From assembly GCF_015637705.1 (NCBI RefSeq), contig NZ_JADOBE010000002.1, positions 417,454 through 481,453 of the forward strand: DNA of 64,000 nt, written 5' to 3'. This document shows, piece by piece, positions 48,823 through 58,077 of this stretch (position 1 is the stretch's first letter; every line of letters starts with the position of its first letter). Below the pieces are notes generated by a model. That model saw only the letters and a list, made by a program, of their open reading frames with translations. It did no database searches and was not told the origin of the DNA. The DNA is from Pseudomonas sp. N040. GTDB lineage: Bacteria > Pseudomonadota > Gammaproteobacteria > Pseudomonadales > Pseudomonadaceae. The position numbers and the translations under genes are program-made.

Positions 48823-49946
48823 TGTGCCTCTCCCGCCAGTGCGCCCAGCAGCGCCTGGCCCATCAGTTCCCTCCGCCAGCCGCGCAAGCCCTCAGGCAAG
48901 CGATAGGGGCCATGCGGATAGCCGCTTTTGAGCAATTGCTCCAGGTGTTTCTTGCGCAGCATCAGCTCGACCACCATGCCCTGCCGCTCGGCTTCCGCCT
49001 GGCCCACCGCACGCAGTTTCTTCAGCAGGTTGCTGGCATCCGCCGGCAAGGGTTCGGGCAGCGGCTCTGGCCAGTCTGCCACCGGAATCTGCCCGGCCGC
49101 CTTGATCAGCCGCAGCAGGGTTTCGCCATCCTGGCGCACCGTCCGCGGATGCATGTCCTCGATCTTCGCCAGGTCGGCCAGGTTGTCCGGCTGGGTGCGC
49201 GCCAGCGGCCACAGCGAGTGTTCGCGGATCACCCGGTTGCGCGCCTGGTTGCGCTGGCGCGCCTGGCGCTCGCGCCAGGCATACAGTTCGCGCAGCACGG
49301 CGAGCTGCTGGCGGGACAGCTTCCAGCCCAGCTTGGACTCGCGATACAGCTCTTCGGGCACGACTTCACGGCGCAGGTTGACGATCTGCTCGGCGCCATC
49401 CTCCAGCAGCCAGGCCAGCTTGCGCGCGTCGAGCCTGGGCGCCAGAGCGCGGTAAACCTCGGCCAGGTGGATGACATCGGCGGCGGCATACTGCACCTGC
49501 AGCTCGCTCAGCGGACGCTGCAGCCAGTCGGAGCGGGTAGCGTCCTTGGGCAGGTCGATGTTCAGCAGCGCCATCACCAGGCGCGAGTAGCCCATGGAAA
49601 ACCCGAGGTTCAGGTAACCGGCGGCCAGCTGGGTATCGAACAGCGGCGCCGGCAGGCTGCCGGTGAGGTGCTGGAACACTTCGAGGTCTTCGCTGCAGGC
49701 GTGCAGCACCTTGACCACGGCCGGGTCTTGCAGCAGTGCGGCAAACGGCGCCCAGTCGGAAATTTCCAGCGGGTCGATCAGGAAGGCACGCTCACCGTCA
49801 CCGATCTGGATCAGGCCGGCGATCGGGTAGAAGGTGTCGACCCGGGTGAACTCGGTATCCACCGCGACGAACGGCAATTGCCGCCAGGCCGCGCAGTGCC
49901 GGGCCAGACTGTCGTTGTCAAGGATCCAGTGTATGTCGATCGGCAA
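48819..49946 (-). CDS. rnd: Ribonuclease D
   Basis: A 3'-5' exoribonuclease that processes tRNA precursors. The 375-residue protein has the DEDDy motifs: [15 protein letters not shown] (Asp30, Glu32), [10 protein letters not shown], and [16 protein letters not shown], then an HRDC domain from about residue 210. The ATG at 49946 begins [13 protein letters not shown]. It leads the rnd-ycgL pair. Confidence 0.97.
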   Translation of the reverse strand: MPIDIHWILDNDSLARHCAAWRQLPFVAVDTEFTRVDTFYPIAGLIQIGDGERAFLIDPLEISDWAPFAALLQDPAVVKVLHACSEDLEVFQHLTGSLPAPLFDTQLAAGYLNLGFSMGYSRLVMALLNIDLPKDATRSDWLQRPLSELQVQYAAADVIHLAEVYRALAPRLDARKLAWLLEDGAEQIVNLRREVVPEELYRESKLGWKLSRQQLAVLRELYAWRERQARQRNQARNRVIREHSLWPLARTQPDNLADLAKIEDMHPRTVRQDGETLLRLIKAAGQIPVADWPEPLPEPLPADASNLLKKLRAVGQAEAERQGMVVELMLRKKHLEQLLKSGYPHGPYRLPEGLRGWRRELMGQALLGALAGEAQ

Positions 49947-50079
49947 GGGGCTCTCCTCAAAGTGGCCGGCAGTATATCGCGCCCGAGGCCATTGCCGGGC
50001 ATTGCGGCCTGTCGACTTGTCGGCAGGTACGTGCCGCTCTTATGCTGCCGCCACACCATTGCCATCCTCGAGGAACTCC

Positions 50080-51141
50080 ATGAAAAAGCTGCTGGGTCTG
50101 CTGCTGGTCCTGTTTGCCGGCGTTGCCGCGTTTCTTGCACTGACACCCAGCCGGATCGATCCGCTGGCCTGGGATGCGCCCAAGGCCCCGGCGCTGACCG
50201 GCGTGATGGAACCCAACGACACGCTGATGAAGGCCGAACTGCTCGGCAAGGGCCAGTTGCATGGCCCGGAAGACACCGCGGTGGATGCCCGGGGCCGGGT
50301 CTACGGCAGCCAGCAGGACGGGCGCATCGCGCGCATTGCCGCCGACGGCAGCGTAGAGACTTTCGCCGACACCGGGGGTCGCCCGCTGGGCATGGACTTC
50401 GATGCCAGCGGCAACCTGATCGTCGCCGATGCCTCCAAGGGCCTGCTGAGCATCGACCCGCAAGGCCAGATCCGCGTGCTCAGCACGCAAGCCGGCGGTG
50501 TGCCGTTCAAGTTCACCGATGACCTGGACATCGCCAGCGACGGGCGCATCTATTTCTCCGATGCCTCGGACAAGTTCGACCAGCCGGACTACATGCTCGA
50601 CCTGCTCGAGGCACGCCCGCATGGCCGCCTGTTGCGCTATGACCCGGCCAGCGGCCAGACCGAGGTGCTGCTCGACGACCTCTACTTCGCCAATGGCGTG
50701 GCGCTGTCGCAGCACGAGGACTTCGTGCTGGTCAACGAGACCTACCGCTACCGCATCACCCGCTACTGGCTCAAGGGCGAGCGCGCCGGCAGCCACGAAG
50801 TGTTCATCGACAATCTGCCGGGGATGCCGGACAACCTGCAGGGCGACCGCGCCGGCACCTTCTGGGTGGCCCTGCCCTCGCCGCGCAAGGATGACGCCGA
50901 CCTGCTGCACCGCTACCCCTGGCTGAAGGCGCAGATCAGCAAGCTGCCACGCGCGTTCTGGCCAAAGGCGACGCCCTACGGGCTGGTGATTGCCATCGAC
51001 GAGAACGGCCGGATCATCCGCAGCCTGCATGACAGCAGCGCCACCCACCTGCGCATGATCACCTCGGCCAAACCGGTGGGCGAGTACCTCTACCTGGGCA
51101 GCCTGGAAAACGACCGCATCGGCAAGTTGAAGATCCACTGA
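50080..51141 (+). CDS. SMP-30/strictosidine-synthase-like beta-propeller protein
   Basis: The 353-residue protein has an N-terminal membrane anchor or uncleaved signal (KKLLGLLLVLFAGVAAFLAL) and a six-bladed propeller of the SMP-30/gluconolactonase and strictosidine-synthase group: HGPEDTAVDARGRVYGSQQDGRIARI, GGRPLGMDFDASGNLIVADASKGLL and FANGVALSQHEDFVLVNETYRYRITRYWL (parts). Family members hydrolyse lactones or act as calcium-dependent esterases. GAGGAA lies before the ATG at 50080. It converges on the LysR gene with 16 bases between stops and could belong to the hydroxyacid locus. Confidence 0.85.
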   Translation: MKKLLGLLLVLFAGVAAFLALTPSRIDPLAWDAPKAPALTGVMEPNDTLMKAELLGKGQLHGPEDTAVDARGRVYGSQQDGRIARIAADGSVETFADTGGRPLGMDFDASGNLIVADASKGLLSIDPQGQIRVLSTQAGGVPFKFTDDLDIASDGRIYFSDASDKFDQPDYMLDLLEARPHGRLLRYDPASGQTEVLLDDLYFANGVALSQHEDFVLVNETYRYRITRYWLKGERAGSHEVFIDNLPGMPDNLQGDRAGTFWVALPSPRKDDADLLHRYPWLKAQISKLPRAFWPKATPYGLVIAIDENGRIIRSLHDSSATHLRMITSAKPVGEYLYLGSLENDRIGKLKIH

Positions 51142-51157
51142 GGCCGCACCTGGCGGC

Positions 51158-52075
51158 TCATGCAAGCTGGCAGGCAGCTTCCAGCAGGGCCATGAAGCGC
51201 ACCGCGGCGGGACTCTGGGTGCGACCGGCGGGTCGCGCCAGGCCCCACTGGCTCAATATCGCCAGGCTGTCGGCGAGCTCCGCCGGCAACAGCGGCTTGA
51301 GGTCCACCAGCAGGCCCTGCTCCACCTCGCGGGCCACCGCAATCACCAGGTTGATCAGGATCAGGTCGGATTCCAGGGTCAACCGGCGCAGCATGCCCAT
51401 GCTGTTGCACTCGATGGCCAGCAGGTTTTCCCGCTGCCGGACGGGGTCGATCAGGCTCGCCATCTGCGGGGCAATCCGGGTCGGCAGTGGCGGGCCGGCG
51501 AATTCAAAGGCAGCCAGCCGCTCCCGGCTTACCGGACCCTGCAGCAGCGGGTGACCCGCCCGGCAGAACAACGAGCCTTCACGCGGCAGCAAGCGGGTGA
51601 TTTCCAGCCCAGGCTGGGCATCCAGCTCCGACACATCGGAGATCAGGAAATCGATGCGCTCGTGCAGCAGGTCATCCACCAGCGAACTCCAGTGACCAAC
51701 CTGGAAAGTCAACTTCACCTGCGGGTACTGCCGGTGAAAGGCCTGGGCGACATCCGGCAGGATGCTTGCCGCCTGGGTCAGGCCGGCACCGACACGCACC
51801 TCACCGCCGACCCCGGTCTCGAGAAAGCGGATTTCACGATCCAGGTCGCTGGCCTCGGCGAGGATCCGCCGCCCGCGCTCGATGATGCGCAGGCCGACAG
51901 CGGTGGGCTGCACCGAACGGCGGGTGCGGTCGAAGAACGGCACGCCGGCCAACGCTTCGGCCGTCTGGATGCTGCGGCTGAAGGCCGACTGCGTCAGGTG
52001 CGCACGCTCTGCCGCGCGACTAAAGTTCAATTCGTCGGCCAGCAACAGCACGTGTTCGAGATGACGCAGGTCCAT
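51158..52075 (-). CDS. LysR-type regulator of the hydroxyacid operon
   Basis: The 305-residue protein has the N-terminal LysR helix-turn-helix (LEHVLLLADELNFSRAAERAHLTQSAFSRSIQTAEALAG, residues 6-45) and a periplasmic-binding-like sensor domain. It is divergent from the ThDP-enzyme operon, and the intergenic region holds two AATGCATT palindromes at 52097-52126, a good candidate binding region. The inducer is probably a 2-hydroxy- or 2-oxoacid. Confidence 0.93.
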   Translation of the reverse strand: MDLRHLEHVLLLADELNFSRAAERAHLTQSAFSRSIQTAEALAGVPFFDRTRRSVQPTAVGLRIIERGRRILAEASDLDREIRFLETGVGGEVRVGAGLTQAASILPDVAQAFHRQYPQVKLTFQVGHWSSLVDDLLHERIDFLISDVSELDAQPGLEITRLLPREGSLFCRAGHPLLQGPVSRERLAAFEFAGPPLPTRIAPQMASLIDPVRQRENLLAIECNSMGMLRRLTLESDLILINLVIAVAREVEQGLLVDLKPLLPAELADSLAILSQWGLARPAGRTQSPAAVRFMALLEAACQLA

Positions 52076-52096
52076 GGCTGAATACCTTATGTACAG

Positions 52097-52126
52097 AATG
52101 CATTATTAAGAGTTAAAAAATGCATT
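52097..52126. promoter_or_regulatory. Paired AATGCATT operator-like palindromes
   Basis: The 8-bp palindrome AATGCATT occurs at 52097-52104 and 52119-52126, 22 bp apart centre to centre (about two helical turns). Between them TTAA-GAG-TTAA makes the whole a larger inverted repeat. It lies 21 bases from the LysR start and 65 bases before the first operon gene. Confidence 0.65.
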
Positions 52127-52190
52127 TTGCGACTTTTTTACCCGCGCGCATACTGCCCGCCACGTCCGATTTCCCCTGCCGGAGTAGCCC

Positions 52191-53735
52191 ATGAACGGAG
52201 CCCAATCGCTGATCAAGACCCTCGCCAACTGCGGGGTCGACATGTGTTTCGCCAATCCCGGCACCTCGGAAATGCACTTTGTCGCGGCGCTTGATTCGGT
52301 GCCGGAAATGCGCGCCGTGCTGTGCCTGTTCGAGGGCGTGGTAACTGGCGCCGCCGATGGCTACGGGCGCATCGCCGGCAAGCCGGCAGCCACCCTGCTG
52401 CACCTCGGGCCGGGCCTGGCCAACGGGCTGGCCAACCTGCACAACGCCCGCCGCGCCAATACGCCGATCGTCAACATCGTTGGCGATCACGCCACCTACC
52501 ATCTGCAATACGACGCCCTGCTGACCTCGGACATCGTCGGTTTCGCCCGTCCCGTTTCCAGCTGGATCCTCGAGTCGAAGAGCGCCCAGAGCGTCGCCAG
52601 CGACGCCGCCCGCACCGTGCAGGCCGCCCGCTCGGCACCCGGCGGGGTAGCGACCCTGATCCTGCCGGCGGATACCGCCTGGAACGAGGCCGAGCGCGCC
52701 GCGCCAATGCTGCCGGACATCGGCCCGGCGGCGGTCAGCCGGGAAGCCATCGAGGAGACTGCCAGGCTGCTCGGCAACGGCAAGAAAACCGCCCTGCTGC
52801 TGCGTGGCAATGCCTTGCACGGCGCCGGCCTGGAAGCCGCCGGACGGGTGCAGGCCAAGACTGGCGCACGGCTGTTCTGCGACACTTTTGCGCCGCACGT
52901 CGAGCTCGGCGCCGGGCGCGTGCCGGTGGAGCGCATCCCTTATTTCGCCGAGCAGATCGTCGCCTTCCTGACCGACATCGAGCAGATCATCCTGGTCGGC
53001 GCCAAGCCACCGGTGTCGTTCTTCGCCTACCCCGGCAAGCCCAGCTGGTGCGCCCCGGAAAGCTGCCAGTTCAGCCATCTGGCGCATCCGCACGAAGACG
53101 GCGCCGCAGCCCTGGCCAGCCTGGCCGACGCGGTGGATGCACCGGCACGATCACCAATCCGGGTGCCGCTGCAGCTGGATGGCCTGCCCAGTGGTCCGCT
53201 GAATGCCATCAGCGCGGCGCAAATCATTGCCGAACTGACCCCGGAGGACGTCATCTATGCCGATGAGGGCAACACTTCCAGCATGCCGCTGCTGCTGACC
53301 CTCGCCCGCGCCCGCCCGCACACCCACCTGCCCTTGACCGGCGGCTCGATCGGCCAGGGTCTGCCCTTGGCGGTCGGTGCAGCGCTGGCTGCCCCCGGGC
53401 GCAAGGTGGTCTGCCCACACGGCGATGGCGGCGCGGCTTACACCATGCAGGCACTGTGGAGCATGGCGCGGGAAAACCTCGACATCACCGTGGTGATCTA
53501 TGCCAACCGCTCCTATGCCATTCTCAACATCGAACTGCAACGGGTCGGCGCCACGGGTGCCGGAGCCAAGGCCCTGTCGATGCTCGACCTGCACAATCCG
53601 GAAATGAACTGGGTGAAGATCGCCGAAGGCCTGGGCGTCGAAGCCAGCCGCGCGACCACCTGTGCGGAGTTCGCCAGCCAGTACGGGGCCGCCATGCAGC
53701 AGAAAGGCCCGCGACTGATCGAAGTGATGATCTGA
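52191..53735 (+). CDS. Thiamine-diphosphate-dependent decarboxylase/lyase (acetolactate-synthase or benzoylformate-decarboxylase type)
   Basis: The 514-residue enzyme has the ThDP-activating Glu48 (LFEGVVTGAADGYGR) and the cofactor motif GDGGAAYTMQALWSMA...YAN starting at residue 411. FAD-binding features of acetolactate synthase are reduced, and the length fits a 2-oxoacid decarboxylase such as MdlC. In an operon with D- and L-2-hydroxyacid dehydrogenases it would decarboxylate or condense the 2-oxoacid they produce. The ATG at 52191 has GGAG upstream; the next gene starts 13 bases after its stop. Confidence 0.88.
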   Translation: MNGAQSLIKTLANCGVDMCFANPGTSEMHFVAALDSVPEMRAVLCLFEGVVTGAADGYGRIAGKPAATLLHLGPGLANGLANLHNARRANTPIVNIVGDHATYHLQYDALLTSDIVGFARPVSSWILESKSAQSVASDAARTVQAARSAPGGVATLILPADTAWNEAERAAPMLPDIGPAAVSREAIEETARLLGNGKKTALLLRGNALHGAGLEAAGRVQAKTGARLFCDTFAPHVELGAGRVPVERIPYFAEQIVAFLTDIEQIILVGAKPPVSFFAYPGKPSWCAPESCQFSHLAHPHEDGAAALASLADAVDAPARSPIRVPLQLDGLPSGPLNAISAAQIIAELTPEDVIYADEGNTSSMPLLLTLARARPHTHLPLTGGSIGQGLPLAVGAALAAPGRKVVCPHGDGGAAYTMQALWSMARENLDITVVIYANRSYAILNIELQRVGATGAGAKALSMLDLHNPEMNWVKIAEGLGVEASRATTCAEFASQYGAAMQQKGPRLIEVMI

Positions 53736-53748
53736 GGAGAGACAGTCC

Positions 53749-55125
53749 ATGAATATCGCTGAAGAGTTGCGCGCACTGGTCGGCCCGAGCGGCGTGCTGG
53801 AGGCGGCCGATGTCGCCACCCGTTCAGCCGGTGTCTGGCGTGCGGACAATCTCAAGGCCGCCGCGCTGGTGCGCCCGTGCAGCACTGCGGAAGTGGCCAA
53901 GGTCCTGCAGTGGTGTCACACGCACAAGGTCGCCGTGGTTACTCAGGGCGGCCTCACCGGGCTGGTGCACGGGGCCGATGCGCAATCGCACGAGCTGATC
54001 CTGTCGCTCGAGCGCATGCGCAACATCGAGGTCATCGACCCGTTGCAGCGCACCGCCACGGTCCAGGCCGGTGTTACCCTGCAAACCCTGCAGGAAGCAG
54101 TCGAGCAGCACGGCCTGGCCTTCCCGCTGGATCTCGGCGCGCGCGGCACGGCCACCCTGGGCGGCAACGCGGCCACCAATGCCGGGGGCAACCGTGTCAT
54201 CCGCTACGGCATGACCCGCGACATGGTGCTCGGTTTGGAGGTAGTGCTCGCCGATGGCAGCGTGGTGTCATCGCTGAACACACTGCTGAAGAACAACACC
54301 GGCTACGACCTCAAGCAGCTGTTCATAGGCTCCGAAGGCACCCTGGGGGTAATCACCCGCCTGGTGCTGCGTCTGCGCGAAAAGCCGACCACCCGAAACA
54401 TGGCCCTGGTCGGTCTGGACAGCTTTGCCAATGTGGCGCACTTTCTCAAACACATGGATCGCTCCCTGGGTGGCACGCTCTCGGCCTTCGAAGTGATGTG
54501 GCAGAGCTTCTACCGCCTGGTCACCAGTCCCCCGGCCAAAGGCAAGCCGCCGATCGCCCAGGACTACCCTTTCTATGCCCTGGTCGAGAGCCAGGGGGCG
54601 GATAGCGCGCTGGATAGCCAGCGCTTCAATGCGGCGCTGGAGTCTGCCTTCGAGGCCGGAATCCTCGCCGATGCCGCCATCTCCCAGTCGGAAGCCGACT
54701 GCCATGCCTTCTGGTCGCTGCGTGATGACGTCGAACAGGTCATGCACCTGGGTGCGCCGATCGTCTTCGACATCTCGCTGCCCATCGCCGAGATGGAAAC
54801 CTTCGCGGCCGGGCTGAAATCCGCCCTGCCAGGCCTGCTCGGCAAGCACCAGCTGTTCATCTTCGGCCATCTCGGCGACGGTAACCTGCATGTCGCCGTG
54901 GTGGTCGAGCCGCAGGCTTACCTGACCGCCCGCCCCGTGGTGGAAGCCCAGGTCTACGGCGCACTCGCGGCCTTCCGTGGTTCGGTCTCGGCCGAGCATG
55001 GCATCGGCCTGGAGAAAAAGCCCTATCTGTCGGTCAGCCGCAGCGACAGCGAACTGGCCCTGATGCGCACCCTCAAGCAGGCACTGGATCCGCTCAACCT
55101 GCTCAATCCAGGCAAGATCATCTAA
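53749..55125 (+). CDS. FAD-binding D-2-hydroxyacid dehydrogenase (GlcD/D-LDH type)
   Basis: The 458-residue protein joins a PCMH-type FAD domain (about 36-215: GGLTGLVHGAD, LGGNAATNAGGNRVIRYGMTRDMVLGLE in parts) to a C-terminal FAD-linked oxidase domain with HLGDGNLHV and EHGIGLEKK. This architecture is shared by D-lactate, D-2-hydroxyglutarate and glycolate dehydrogenases. GGAGAGA precedes the ATG. It would convert the D isomer of a 2-hydroxyacid to the 2-oxoacid. Confidence 0.92.
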   Translation: MNIAEELRALVGPSGVLEAADVATRSAGVWRADNLKAAALVRPCSTAEVAKVLQWCHTHKVAVVTQGGLTGLVHGADAQSHELILSLERMRNIEVIDPLQRTATVQAGVTLQTLQEAVEQHGLAFPLDLGARGTATLGGNAATNAGGNRVIRYGMTRDMVLGLEVVLADGSVVSSLNTLLKNNTGYDLKQLFIGSEGTLGVITRLVLRLREKPTTRNMALVGLDSFANVAHFLKHMDRSLGGTLSAFEVMWQSFYRLVTSPPAKGKPPIAQDYPFYALVESQGADSALDSQRFNAALESAFEAGILADAAISQSEADCHAFWSLRDDVEQVMHLGAPIVFDISLPIAEMETFAAGLKSALPGLLGKHQLFIFGHLGDGNLHVAVVVEPQAYLTARPVVEAQVYGALAAFRGSVSAEHGIGLEKKPYLSVSRSDSELALMRTLKQALDPLNLLNPGKII

Positions 55126-55140
55126 GCCGAGGAGAATCCG

Positions 55141-56307
55141 ATGGGACGGACCTTGAACCTGCTGCCCGCCACTGCGCTGGATTACCGGCGGCTGGCGGAG
55201 GCCCGGCTGCCGCGCTTCCTGTTCGACTACATCGATGGCGGCGCCAACGACGAGCGCACCCTGGCCAGCAATGTCGACGACTTTGCCAAGGTGCTGATTC
55301 GCCAGCGCGTGCTGTGCAATGTCGACCATCTGGACACCTCGACCAGCATTGCCGGTTGCCCGGCAAGCATGCCGCTGGTGCTGGCGCCGGTTGGCATGGC
55401 CGGGCTGTTCGGTCGCCGCGGCGAGGTGCAGGGGGTTCGCGCCGCCAACAAGGCGGGCATTCCGTTCACCCTGTCGACCGTCGGTATCTGTCCGCTCGAC
55501 GAGATCCAGGCCGCCGCCAGCGCGCCGTTCTGGTTCCAGCTGTACATGATCCGTGACCGCGGAGTGATCCGCGACCTGCTCGACCGGGCCATGGCCAGCG
55601 GCTGCGACACCCTGCTGTTCACCGTCGACCTGCCGATGCCTGGCATGCGCCACCGCGACACGCGCAACGGCATGCTCGGCAGCGGCATGAAAAGCGCACT
55701 CGGCAAGGCCTGGCAACTGGGGACGCGCCCTGGCTGGGTCTGGGATGTCGGCATCAACGGCAAGCCCCATTCCTTTGGTAACCTGGCCCACGTGGTGCCC
55801 GACCCTACCGACCTGGCGGCGTTCGGCAGCTGGATCAACCAGCAGTTCGATACCTCGGTGACCTGGAAGGACATCGAATGGCTGCGCGGCATCTGGAAAG
55901 GCAAGCTGCTGCTCAAGGGCATCCAGGAAGTGGCGGATGCGCGCAGCGCGCTGGACGTGGGCGCTGATGGCCTGGTGGTGTCCAACCACGGCGGGCGCCA
56001 GCTCGACGGCGTGGCCTCGAGCATCGCGAAATTGCCGGCGATTGCCGAGGCGGTCGGTGAGCGCCTGGAAGTGCTGATGGATGGCGGCGTGCGCAGCGGC
56101 GTGGATGTGTTCAAGGCCGTTGCCCTCGGCGCCCGCGCCGTGCTGATCGGCCGCCCGTGGGTCTGGGCCATGGCCGGCGCCGGCGAACAGGGCCTCGGCG
56201 ACCTGCTGGCGACCTTCAAGCGCGAGCTGGAAATTGCCATGGCCCTCTCCGGTGTGACGCGGATCGAGCAGATCAGCCGCGCCAATATCGACAGCATGCC
56301 CTGGTAA
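55141..56307 (+). CDS. FMN-dependent L-2-hydroxyacid dehydrogenase (LldD/mandelate-dehydrogenase family)
   Basis: The 388-residue TIM-barrel protein is of the glycolate-oxidase/lactate-dehydrogenase family: FDYIDGGANDERT at the start, APVGMAG, TLSTVGICPLDEIQ, LLKGIQEVADARSA, and SNHGGRQLDG with the catalytic His283, followed by MDGGVRSGVDVFKAVALGARAV (parts). It would oxidise the L isomer of the same hydroxyacid. AGGAG lies seven bases before the ATG at 55141 and the upstream gene ends 15 bases away. Confidence 0.93.
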   Translation: MGRTLNLLPATALDYRRLAEARLPRFLFDYIDGGANDERTLASNVDDFAKVLIRQRVLCNVDHLDTSTSIAGCPASMPLVLAPVGMAGLFGRRGEVQGVRAANKAGIPFTLSTVGICPLDEIQAAASAPFWFQLYMIRDRGVIRDLLDRAMASGCDTLLFTVDLPMPGMRHRDTRNGMLGSGMKSALGKAWQLGTRPGWVWDVGINGKPHSFGNLAHVVPDPTDLAAFGSWINQQFDTSVTWKDIEWLRGIWKGKLLLKGIQEVADARSALDVGADGLVVSNHGGRQLDGVASSIAKLPAIAEAVGERLEVLMDGGVRSGVDVFKAVALGARAVLIGRPWVWAMAGAGEQGLGDLLATFKRELEIAMALSGVTRIEQISRANIDSMPW

Positions 56308-56380
56308 CTGGCCGGACAACCTGTTACACCAGCCAGCCCAAGCACCGCACAGCAGATGTATCCCCAAAAAGGAGCAATCG

Positions 56381-57136
56381 ATGCAGATTCCCTCCATGCA
56401 AGACCAAGTCAGCCCGGAAGAATGGCAACTGCGTGTCGATCTGGCCGCACTGTACCGCCTGACCGCCCTGTATGGCTGGACCGATCTGGTGTTCACCCAT
56501 ATCAGCGTGCGCATCCCCGGTCCGGAACATCATTTCCTGATCAACCCCTACGGCATGCTGTTCGATGAAATCACCGCCTCCTCGCTGATCAAGGTCGACC
56601 AGCATTGCAACAAGCAGCATGACAGCCCGTTCCCGGTGAACCCGGCCGGCTTCACCATCCACAGCTGCATCCATGCCGGACGCGAAGACGTCAGCTGCGT
56701 GATGCATACCCACACCCGCGCCGGGGTGGCGGTGAGCGCGCAGAAAGGCGGGGTGCTGCCGATTTCCCAGCAGTCGACCCTGGTGCTGTCCTCGCTGGCC
56801 TACCACGACTACGAGGGCATCGCCCTGCGCGAGGACGAGCAGCCGCGCCTGCAGCACGACCTCGGCGACAAGACCTTCCTGATGCTGCGCAACCACGGCC
56901 TGCTGGTGGTCGGCAAGACCATCGCCGACACCTTCCTGGCCATGTATGTGTTCGAAAGCACCTGCCAGATCCAGATCACCGCCCAAGCAGCCGGCGACCT
57001 GCTGTACATCTCCCCGGGCATCCAGGGTGACACCCAAAAAGTCATGGCACAGGTGACCAGCGGCATGGGTGGGCAGATTGCCTGGCCGGCGCTGCTGCGC
57101 AAGCTGGACCGGATCGACCCGGGCTTCCGCAACTGA
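56381..57136 (+). CDS. Class II aldolase/adducin family protein
   Basis: The 251-residue protein has the zinc-binding HTHTRAG (near residues 109-115) and LRNHGLLVVG (near 168-177) histidines of the fuculose-phosphate-aldolase fold, and a family-like start FTHISVRIPG. AAGGAG precedes the ATG at 56381, 73 bases after the hydroxyacid dehydrogenase. It may make or split the carbon skeleton used by the operon; many homologues have unknown substrates or decarboxylase-like roles. Confidence 0.88.
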   Translation: MQIPSMQDQVSPEEWQLRVDLAALYRLTALYGWTDLVFTHISVRIPGPEHHFLINPYGMLFDEITASSLIKVDQHCNKQHDSPFPVNPAGFTIHSCIHAGREDVSCVMHTHTRAGVAVSAQKGGVLPISQQSTLVLSSLAYHDYEGIALREDEQPRLQHDLGDKTFLMLRNHGLLVVGKTIADTFLAMYVFESTCQIQITAQAAGDLLYISPGIQGDTQKVMAQVTSGMGGQIAWPALLRKLDRIDPGFRN

Positions 57137-57165
57137 GCTGCAGAATTTTCTGCCGCACACAGCAA

Positions 57166-57192
57166 AACGCCCGATGCACTGCACCGGGCGTT
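57166..57192. terminator. Terminator between aldolase and phasin genes
   Basis: AACGCCCG (57166-57173) pairs with CGGGCGTT (57185-57192). On the minus strand it is followed by TTGCTG with few T residues; it lies between two convergent genes and may serve both. Confidence 0.6.
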
Positions 57193-57250
57193 CTGATCAA
57201 TCAAGGGAAGCGGGCCGACCAGGGTCAGCCCGAATTCCTCATGCGACTAC

Positions 57251-57826
57251 TCAGGCCTGAGCAGGAGCAGCCGGCTTGGCGGCAACCACAGCGGCCGGCT
57301 TGGCAGCAGCCTTGACCGCAGGCGCGGCAGCCACTTTCACGGCAGGCTTGGCAGCAGCCTTGACCGCAGGCTTGGCAGCCACTTTTGCCTGAACCTTGAC
57401 GGCGGCCTTCTCGACAACCTTGGCGTCTGCCTTGATGGTCTTGCGGGCAGTTGCTTCCAGCTTGTTGATCTGCTTGGTTGCAGTGGCTTCGAGCTTGTTG
57501 AAGTTCTTGGTCACAGTGCTCTTGACGTTCTTCAGCTGCGAGTTGACCGCCTTGGTCTGCTCGTCAACCAGCTTCTTGCCCTTCTTCTCCAGGCCTTCAC
57601 CGGCCTTGACCAGATCCTTGAAGATCGTGGTGCCAGTCTTGACGACTTCCTTGTAAGCCTTGCTGCGCTGCTGCTCGGTAGTGTTAACTACGCCCAAGCC
57701 AGCCAGGTAAAGGTTGCGCGAGTAATCCTTGGCGCTGGTCAATGCTTTCTTGACGTCCTGCTTAAGGGCTTTAACGTCTTTCTTGGCGGCTTTAACTTGC
57801 TTGGTAGCGGTTGCTTTGATAGTCAT
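57251..57826 (-). CDS. Phasin-family protein with histone-H1-like C-terminal tail
   Basis: The 191-residue protein has a phasin-like helical N-terminal domain (ARNLYLAG-type segment SRNLYLAGLGVVNTTEQQRSKAY) and a Lys/Ala/Pro tail made of KPAVKAAAKPAVKVAA-type repeats, as in PhaF of Pseudomonas, which binds both polyhydroxyalkanoate granules and DNA. The tail is encoded by a 41-base direct repeat (57297-57337 and 57345-57385, period 48). The ATG at 57826 has GAGGTT upstream; a start 13 codons earlier is less likely. No pha genes are in the window. Confidence 0.8.
   Translation of the reverse strand: MTIKATATKQVKAAKKDVKALKQDVKKALTSAKDYSRNLYLAGLGVVNTTEQQRSKAYKEVVKTGTTIFKDLVKAGEGLEKKGKKLVDEQTKAVNSQLKNVKSTVTKNFNKLEATATKQINKLEATARKTIKADAKVVEKAAVKVQAKVAAKPAVKAAAKPAVKVAAAPAVKAAAKPAAVVAAKPAAPAQA
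57297..57385. repeat. Direct repeat inside the phasin gene
   Basis: Two 41-base near-identical copies (57297-57337 and 57345-57385) lie 48 bases apart, one 16-codon unit, in the part coding for the Lys/Ala/Pro tail. Such repeats are prone to length change by recombination or slippage. Confidence 0.75.
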
Positions 57827-58077
57827 GGTGAACCTCGGTTCTTGCGTTAATGAAACTTGTGCCATCTCTCAGGCTTGAATCGAAGGCTACCGAGCAAAAT
57901 TAGAAAACGCATACTAGACAGCAATGTTTTTTATCCGCGCCTGATTTTCGCCACCGGCGGGACCAGCAAAAAGACGCTTCCGGCCTTGTTCAAGGCGCAG
58001 GATTTCGACAAGCCAGAATGGCTGGCGCGCTGCAGGCAGCGCGCGGGCACCTCCACGCAGCCATTGTCGATCAGGAG

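Noticed and set aside
48822..50522. A 566-codon frame on the plus strand opposite rnd and running into the SMP-30-like gene
   Set aside because: It is antisense to rnd, then out of frame with the SMP-30-like gene; no start signal or domain.
54268..56514. A 748-codon open frame on the minus strand opposite the hydroxyacid dehydrogenase genes
   Set aside because: It is the antisense of two genes with clear catalytic motifs and good ribosome-binding sites; its protein is rich in His, Arg, Gln and Ala and shows no domain. High-GC codon bias opens such frames.
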